Shown here: positions 60,340 through 64,000 of the stretch, in pieces
Numbering within the stretch: the first letter of the stretch is position 1
How the letters are laid out: each line of letters starts with the position of its first letter
NCBI GenBank assembly: GCA_006508105.1
Contig: QKPP01000266.1
Span: 1 to 64,000 of the forward strand
Direction: 5' to 3'
DNA length: 64,000 bases
Origin: Myxococcales bacterium FL481
Lineage (GTDB): Bacteria > Myxococcota_A > Polyangia > Nannocystales > Nannocystaceae
Made by a program: the position numbers and the translations under genes
The notes under the pieces: model-generated
The model's database searches: none
What the model saw: only the letters and a program-made list of their open reading frames with translations
Told to the model about the DNA's origin: nothing

Positions 60340-60948
60340 TCAGTCACGCGCCTCGGCGCGTCGAGCGGCGAGTACGAGGTCGGCCTGGGACCGCACTCCG
60401 AACTTGCGCAGCAGTGCCTTGATGTGACCGCGAACTGTGTGTTCGCTGACATACAACGCCTCGGCCGCTTGACGGGCGCGCTCGCCATGGACGAGGCGTT
60501 CCAAGACCTCGCACTCGCGTGGCGACACTCCGTACTGGCGCCACACCGTGGCACGAGCCTTGTGCGGAGCGGCTTCATGAATGACTTCACGAATCGCACT
60601 CGCGAGGTCGGCCACTGGGTAGGGTTTGAGGAGAAACCGGTGCACGCGCGCCCGGTTCACTGCTTCGCCGAGTGCGGTGACATTCGGGCTGCCGGTGAGC
60701 AAGATGCGAGCCGTTGCTTCATCGCGCTCACGTACGGCGACGAGCAGCTCGGGCCCGGTGACGTGCGGCATTTCGGAGTCGGAGACGACCGCATCGAACG
60801 GCGGTTGGTCCTCGATCCACTGCATGGCCTCGGCGGCCCTCGAGGTTGCGTGGACTCGACAGTGGTTTCGCAACCCCGACTCGAGCGCCTCGACCACGTC
60901 AATCTCGTCGTCGACTAGCAAGACACGGGGACCCGAGCGGAGGGGCAC
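60340..60948 (-). CDS. NarL/LuxR-type response regulator (first gene of the H-NOX operon)
   Basis: About 202 residues: REC domain (RVLLVDDEIDVVEALESGL, Asp57 in VVSDSEMPHVTG, Lys in LLKPYP) and a LuxR-type helix-turn-helix (YGVSPRECEVLERLVHGERA, then EALYVSEHTVRGHIKALLRK and FGVRSQADLV). GTG 60948 is chosen because the REC domain begins at residue 8; GTG 61047 is possible. It lies 73 nt upstream of the H-NOX gene on the same strand. It may be the transcriptional output of the H-NOX kinase. Confidence 0.85.
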   Translation of the reverse strand: MPLRSGPRVLLVDDEIDVVEALESGLRNHCRVHATSRAAEAMQWIEDQPPFDAVVSDSEMPHVTGPELLVAVRERDEATARILLTGSPNVTALGEAVNRARVHRFLLKPYPVADLASAIREVIHEAAPHKARATVWRQYGVSPRECEVLERLVHGERARQAAEALYVSEHTVRGHIKALLRKFGVRSQADLVLAARRAEARD

Positions 60949-61687
60949 AGCGTGAGCATCGTCGTGTCTGGCGAAGGGTTGAGGCCGTGCGGCTTGTCGC
61001 TGCCAGCGCAACGCCGGGGCTGACGGGACCTCGAGAGACCGGCCCACAGCGGGGCGTTATGGCGGAGACATCGGTCGGCGCGACGGGCAAACGAGCCGGT
61101 CGCCGCCGTCTCGGGTCATCACCGACCGAGAGAGGCGGTCGGGGGGTAGATCCGCTCAAGCCCATAAGACCGATGAAGCGGCGAGGAGCGAGCGGGCAGA
61201 ACGCCGGGTCGCTGGGGCCCGCTCGAAGATGAAGATTGTTCGCGCCGGCCGGCGATAGCGCCTACGCCCGAACAGCGTGCGGATCCGGTGAACGCGGCTT
61301 GAATGGCGCGGGAAAGACCAGCGGTCATGATCGGTCCCAACCAACGCGGCGCCGGAGCTCGCTACGGCGCCGGAGCTGTCGCCGTTGGCTCGCCCTGTGC
61401 CAGACAATGAGAGTGGGTCGACCGAGACGGGGGGGCCGCGGCTCGCACCTCGGGGAACCGAAACGAGGGCTCTGAGGGCTGCACTCGAACACACCATCCA
61501 TGGCCAAGCGGCGAGCAGACCCTCACCGGTGTCAATACGCGCCTCATGGGTCCGGCGGACGCCGCCGAGGGTGGATTGGGGCATGTTGAGCAATCGCTGC
61601 GACAGCGAAACTCGTCACCGATTTGCCGCACCGGATCCGGCAGCACGCGACATGGGGAGGTGCGTCATCTCTCCACGCCGGACCTGT
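60949..61687. other. divergent intergenic region without a supported gene
   Basis: 739 bp between the H-NOX operon and the M1 aminopeptidase gene. A minus-strand frame at 61156-61593 shows no domain, signal or ribosome site. Promoters for both directions should lie here, but I cannot assign them. Confidence 0.4.
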
Positions 61688-64000
61688 ATGCAAAAACGCT
61701 CATCTGTGACTTCAGTGGCCCTACTGGCCGTTCTCGCTTCCTGCGACGAGGACATCAACCTCGCTACGGGCTCGACCAGTGCAATCGTTCGCTCGGGGCG
61801 CGATTCTCCCGATCTCGCTCGTCGATCGAAGCCGAGCAACGAACCAGTCACATTCGGTGGATTTCCGCGCGCCGAGTATCTGGAGTCGCACATATCGCCC
61901 GAGCGCATTGGGAGGGCGCGGTCTCGCGAGTTTCGACTGCCCCCGGCTCGCGATCGCGCCCCGCTTGGCACACAGCACGACGACTGCTCGTCGGTTACCC
62001 AGGGACGAGGTTGTCGCGGGTACGACGCGCGTGCCTACCGGCTTGCCACGTCGATTGACTGGACCGCGAAGCAGGCGGTCTCACGTGAGCGCATCGACCT
62101 GGTTCTTGACGATCCGAACAAAGCGGTGATTGAGCTCGATGCGAATGTTGACATCCAATCAATCTCGCGACGAGGCGTCGAGCTAGCGTATGAAGTCGAC
62201 GCAGACGCTGAACTGTTATGGGTCGATACGCGAGTCGACGGCTCTGCTCGACGTCGCGTGCGACTAAGCATTGAATTTGTCGCGCGCGAAAGCGCTGGCT
62301 TGATCTTCGCGGATCCCCCCGCCACGGACCCCAACCGAGGCCGAACGATGTTCACTCACTCCGAACCCGATCGCGGCAAAGACTGGTTGGTGGCCAACCA
62401 CACCGCATCGGATCGCGCGCGATTCTCGGTCGAGGTTGACGTTGACCGCAGCGACAACGTCGTCGCGAATGGGCGGCGAGTATCGGATCGCGTGTGTGGC
62501 GACAGGAGAACGGTCCGATACGCCTTTTGGAACACCGCCCCCACGTACACCATGGCGTTCGCCGCGGGCAAGCTGGAGGTCGTCCGCGATCGATCGGGGC
62601 CGATCGCGTTGGAACTGTGGCACCGCCCCGGCCTGCTCGTCGACCACGACGAGCACTTCCTTGAGACAAAACGGGTTCTCACAGAATTTCAGGCGGTACT
62701 GGGGCCGTATCCCTGGCGTAGCTACGCCGTCGTGTTGTTGCCGCAGTTTCCCGGCGCGATGGAGAACGTGGGGGTCAGCTTCGTGTCCGAGAATCTGCAC
62801 TTCTTTCCCGCGTACCACGCATATGCCCACGAGTTGGCCCATCAGTGGTTTGGTGACCTTGTGACCATCGCTACGCCAGACGACCTGTGGATAAAAGAAG
62901 GACTCGCCACACTGCTGGCGCTCGACGCGTTGCGTCACACGCACGACGAGCAGGACACCGGATCGTTCTTGGGGGCGTTGAACTACTACAACCCCGCGGA
63001 TGCTATCGTGGATCGAGAGCTCCAGGGCTTGGAAAAGTACACGACTGGTCCGTACGGCAAGGCCGCCTGGTTGCTTACGCAGATCCGCGCGTCAATCGGA
63101 GAGGACGCGTTCTTTGGCATCTTGCGGACCGTGCTACGCAAGTACCGATTCGACGCGATTGGTACGGACGCGTTCGTAGAAGAGTTCCGCGACGCGCTCG
63201 GCGATAAGAGAACGGATCAGTTTCGTCGAGTTCTCGAACTGCACAGTGGGCCGGAGGCCTACGCCGACGCCGTGGAGATTGAGGGGGGATATCGCGTTGA
63301 GGTGGGAGTTGATGATCCGGAGCGAACGCTGCTCGACCCCGTCGAGCTTACAATGATCGACGCGAAGGGGAGGGCGTCACAGTTGACACTTGGTAGCGAT
63401 GAGAGCACGGTATTGGAGATTGAGCACGGAGGATACTTCGCTCCCGACGAACGTGGCGTACATACCAACGCCAGTATGCTGTTGCCGCCCGAAGTCGCCT
63501 TTCCCGCCTCGAGGCGTGCGCTGCGGGTGTTTACTCGGCGTTCGCCGACTCACCAGGCCATCGCCATGTGGGCGACCTCCGGCACCTTCACGTCGCCGAA
63601 GCAGTTTTCTCGGGTGGCGCGGCGTCTCGACGGAGTCAACTCACGAATGCAAGCCGAGCTCCAGGCATGTGACGTGCTCGCAACGATCACGGATGAGAAG
63701 AAGCGCCGTGGCTGGATTCGGGCTCTCGAGCCACTTTTGCGCATGCCGCATGAGCCATGGATCGGGCTGCCGTACGGGAGTTGCGGCGTGGACACGGCCT
63801 GGGAACTGTTTGGCGACGAATTTCTGGAGATGAGTGACAACTTGACCGGGAAAAGCCTGCCGCGCTGGATCTATCTGCTGGCGTACGACTACGGCCCGTC
63901 GACGATGTTTGAGATTCTCGCCCCGATCGCTCGTGAGCCCACCGCTGAAGCGAGCCGCTACGCGGCTTTGTACCGACTCACCGGCCAGGTGCTTACTCCA
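61688..64000 (+). CDS. M1-family metallopeptidase lipoprotein (3' truncated by the window)
   Basis: 771 codons are visible, open at the window end. The leader MQKRSSVTSVALLAVLASC ends in a lipobox-like LASC. The catalytic domain has the GAMEN exopeptidase motif (FPGAMENVGVSF), the zinc motif HELAH (381-385) and the third ligand Glu404 in WIKEGLA, at the classical 18-residue spacing. The N-terminal 250 residues are the beta-saddle typical of ERAP/LTA4H-like M1 enzymes; a helical C-terminal domain follows. It should be an envelope-anchored zinc aminopeptidase. Codon usage is slightly richer in A/T-ending codons than in neighbouring genes. Confidence 0.9.
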   Translation, partial: MQKRSSVTSVALLAVLASCDEDINLATGSTSAIVRSGRDSPDLARRSKPSNEPVTFGGFPRAEYLESHISPERIGRARSREFRLPPARDRAPLGTQHDDCSSVTQGRGCRGYDARAYRLATSIDWTAKQAVSRERIDLVLDDPNKAVIELDANVDIQSISRRGVELAYEVDADAELLWVDTRVDGSARRRVRLSIEFVARESAGLIFADPPATDPNRGRTMFTHSEPDRGKDWLVANHTASDRARFSVEVDVDRSDNVVANGRRVSDRVCGDRRTVRYAFWNTAPTYTMAFAAGKLEVVRDRSGPIALELWHRPGLLVDHDEHFLETKRVLTEFQAVLGPYPWRSYAVVLLPQFPGAMENVGVSFVSENLHFFPAYHAYAHELAHQWFGDLVTIATPDDLWIKEGLATLLALDALRHTHDEQDTGSFLGALNYYNPADAIVDRELQGLEKYTTGPYGKAAWLLTQIRASIGEDAFFGILRTVLRKYRFDAIGTDAFVEEFRDALGDKRTDQFRRVLELHSGPEAYADAVEIEGGYRVEVGVDDPERTLLDPVELTMIDAKGRASQLTLGSDESTVLEIEHGGYFAPDERGVHTNASMLLPPEVAFPASRRALRVFTRRSPTHQAIAMWATSGTFTSPKQFSRVARRLDGVNSRMQAELQACDVLATITDEKKRRGWIRALEPLLRMPHEPWIGLPYGSCGVDTAWELFGDEFLEMSDNLTGKSLPRWIYLLAYDYGPSTMFEILAPIAREPTAEASRYAALYRLTGQVLTP

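Noticed and set aside
61156-61593. 145-codon minus-strand frame between the H-NOX operon and the M1 peptidase
   Set aside because: No signal, domain or ribosome site; Ser/Arg-rich translation typical of non-coding GC-rich DNA.
1-64000. tRNA, rRNA, IS elements, integrase, phage or CRISPR loci
   Set aside because: I looked for T-loop patterns, transposase motifs and regularly spaced repeats and found none that hold up.

Overview
This 64 kb window is very GC-rich and looks like chromosome from a myxobacterium-like member of the Myxococcota/Deltaproteobacteria. I infer this from its content; no rRNA or marker gene fixes the taxon. The pointers are many predicted lipoproteins, secreted Cys-rich and poly-Asp proteins, a MopE-type metal-binding repeat and a MYXO-CTERM-like C-terminal anchor on a subtilase, a Ser/Thr kinase with a TonB-like C-terminal domain, and several multi-domain two-component proteins. 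I found no rRNA, tRNA, CRISPR array, insertion sequence, integrase or phage gene.

Layout. 0-4 kb: tail of a TrmA/RlmD-type RNA methyltransferase, a secreted TIMP/Kunitz-like candidate protease inhibitor, and a three-gene envelope-stress-type operon (Spy-like protein, OmpR-type regulator, histidine kinase) with a candidate autoregulatory operator. 4-18.8 kb: mostly envelope and hydrolytic functions (unknown lipoprotein, giant BNR-repeat lipoprotein, metallo-beta-lactamase-fold hydrolase, serine hydrolase lipoprotein, alpha/beta hydrolase lipoprotein, SAM methyltransferase), an overlapping GNAT-ASCH pair, a membrane protein and ThpR. 19-24.4 kb: a zinc/selenium-flavoured block consisting of a COG0523 GTPase behind an inverted-repeat operator candidate, a cysteine-free ribosomal protein L33, and a PhnD/C/E-type importer resembling the 'putative selenate' family, with a tandem-fused permease. 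24.8-28.8 kb: a TPR-like protein, lipoprotein and Ser/Thr kinase cluster. 29-39.3 kb: a GNAT-methyltransferase fusion, a subtilase with a poly-Asp minisatellite, a GNAT, an S41-like lipoprotein, an MFS exporter and hypothetical proteins.

39.5-42.6 kb holds the most interesting locus. A lipoprotein with a thioredoxin/peroxiredoxin-like fold is interrupted by a single in-frame TGA exactly where the first Cys of the redox CxxC should be (W-U-S-T-C). It is very probably a selenoprotein, with a plausible bacterial SECIS hairpin at the right distance. Directly downstream lie the 'metallo-mystery pair' MbnP (copper-binding, Trp-modified family) and MbnH (di-heme peroxidase family). The predicted selenium importer 15 kb away is consistent with selenium use.

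42.9-55.8 kb: NTAQ1-type N-terminal glutamine amidase, fused isobutyryl-CoA mutase IcmF, a GT2 glycosyltransferase, a translationally coupled trio (nucleosidase-like, spore-photoproduct-lyase-like radical SAM, SDR), a DUF2167 membrane protein, a membrane-tethered serine hydrolase and a small membrane protein. 56.2-61 kb: a tightly overlapping operon of a LuxR-type regulator, a zinc-site-containing H-NOX haem sensor, a PAS histidine kinase, and two regulators with HDOD or HD-like outputs, forming an NO/redox-responsive two-component network. 61.7 kb to the end: an M1 aminopeptidase lipoprotein cut by the window edge.
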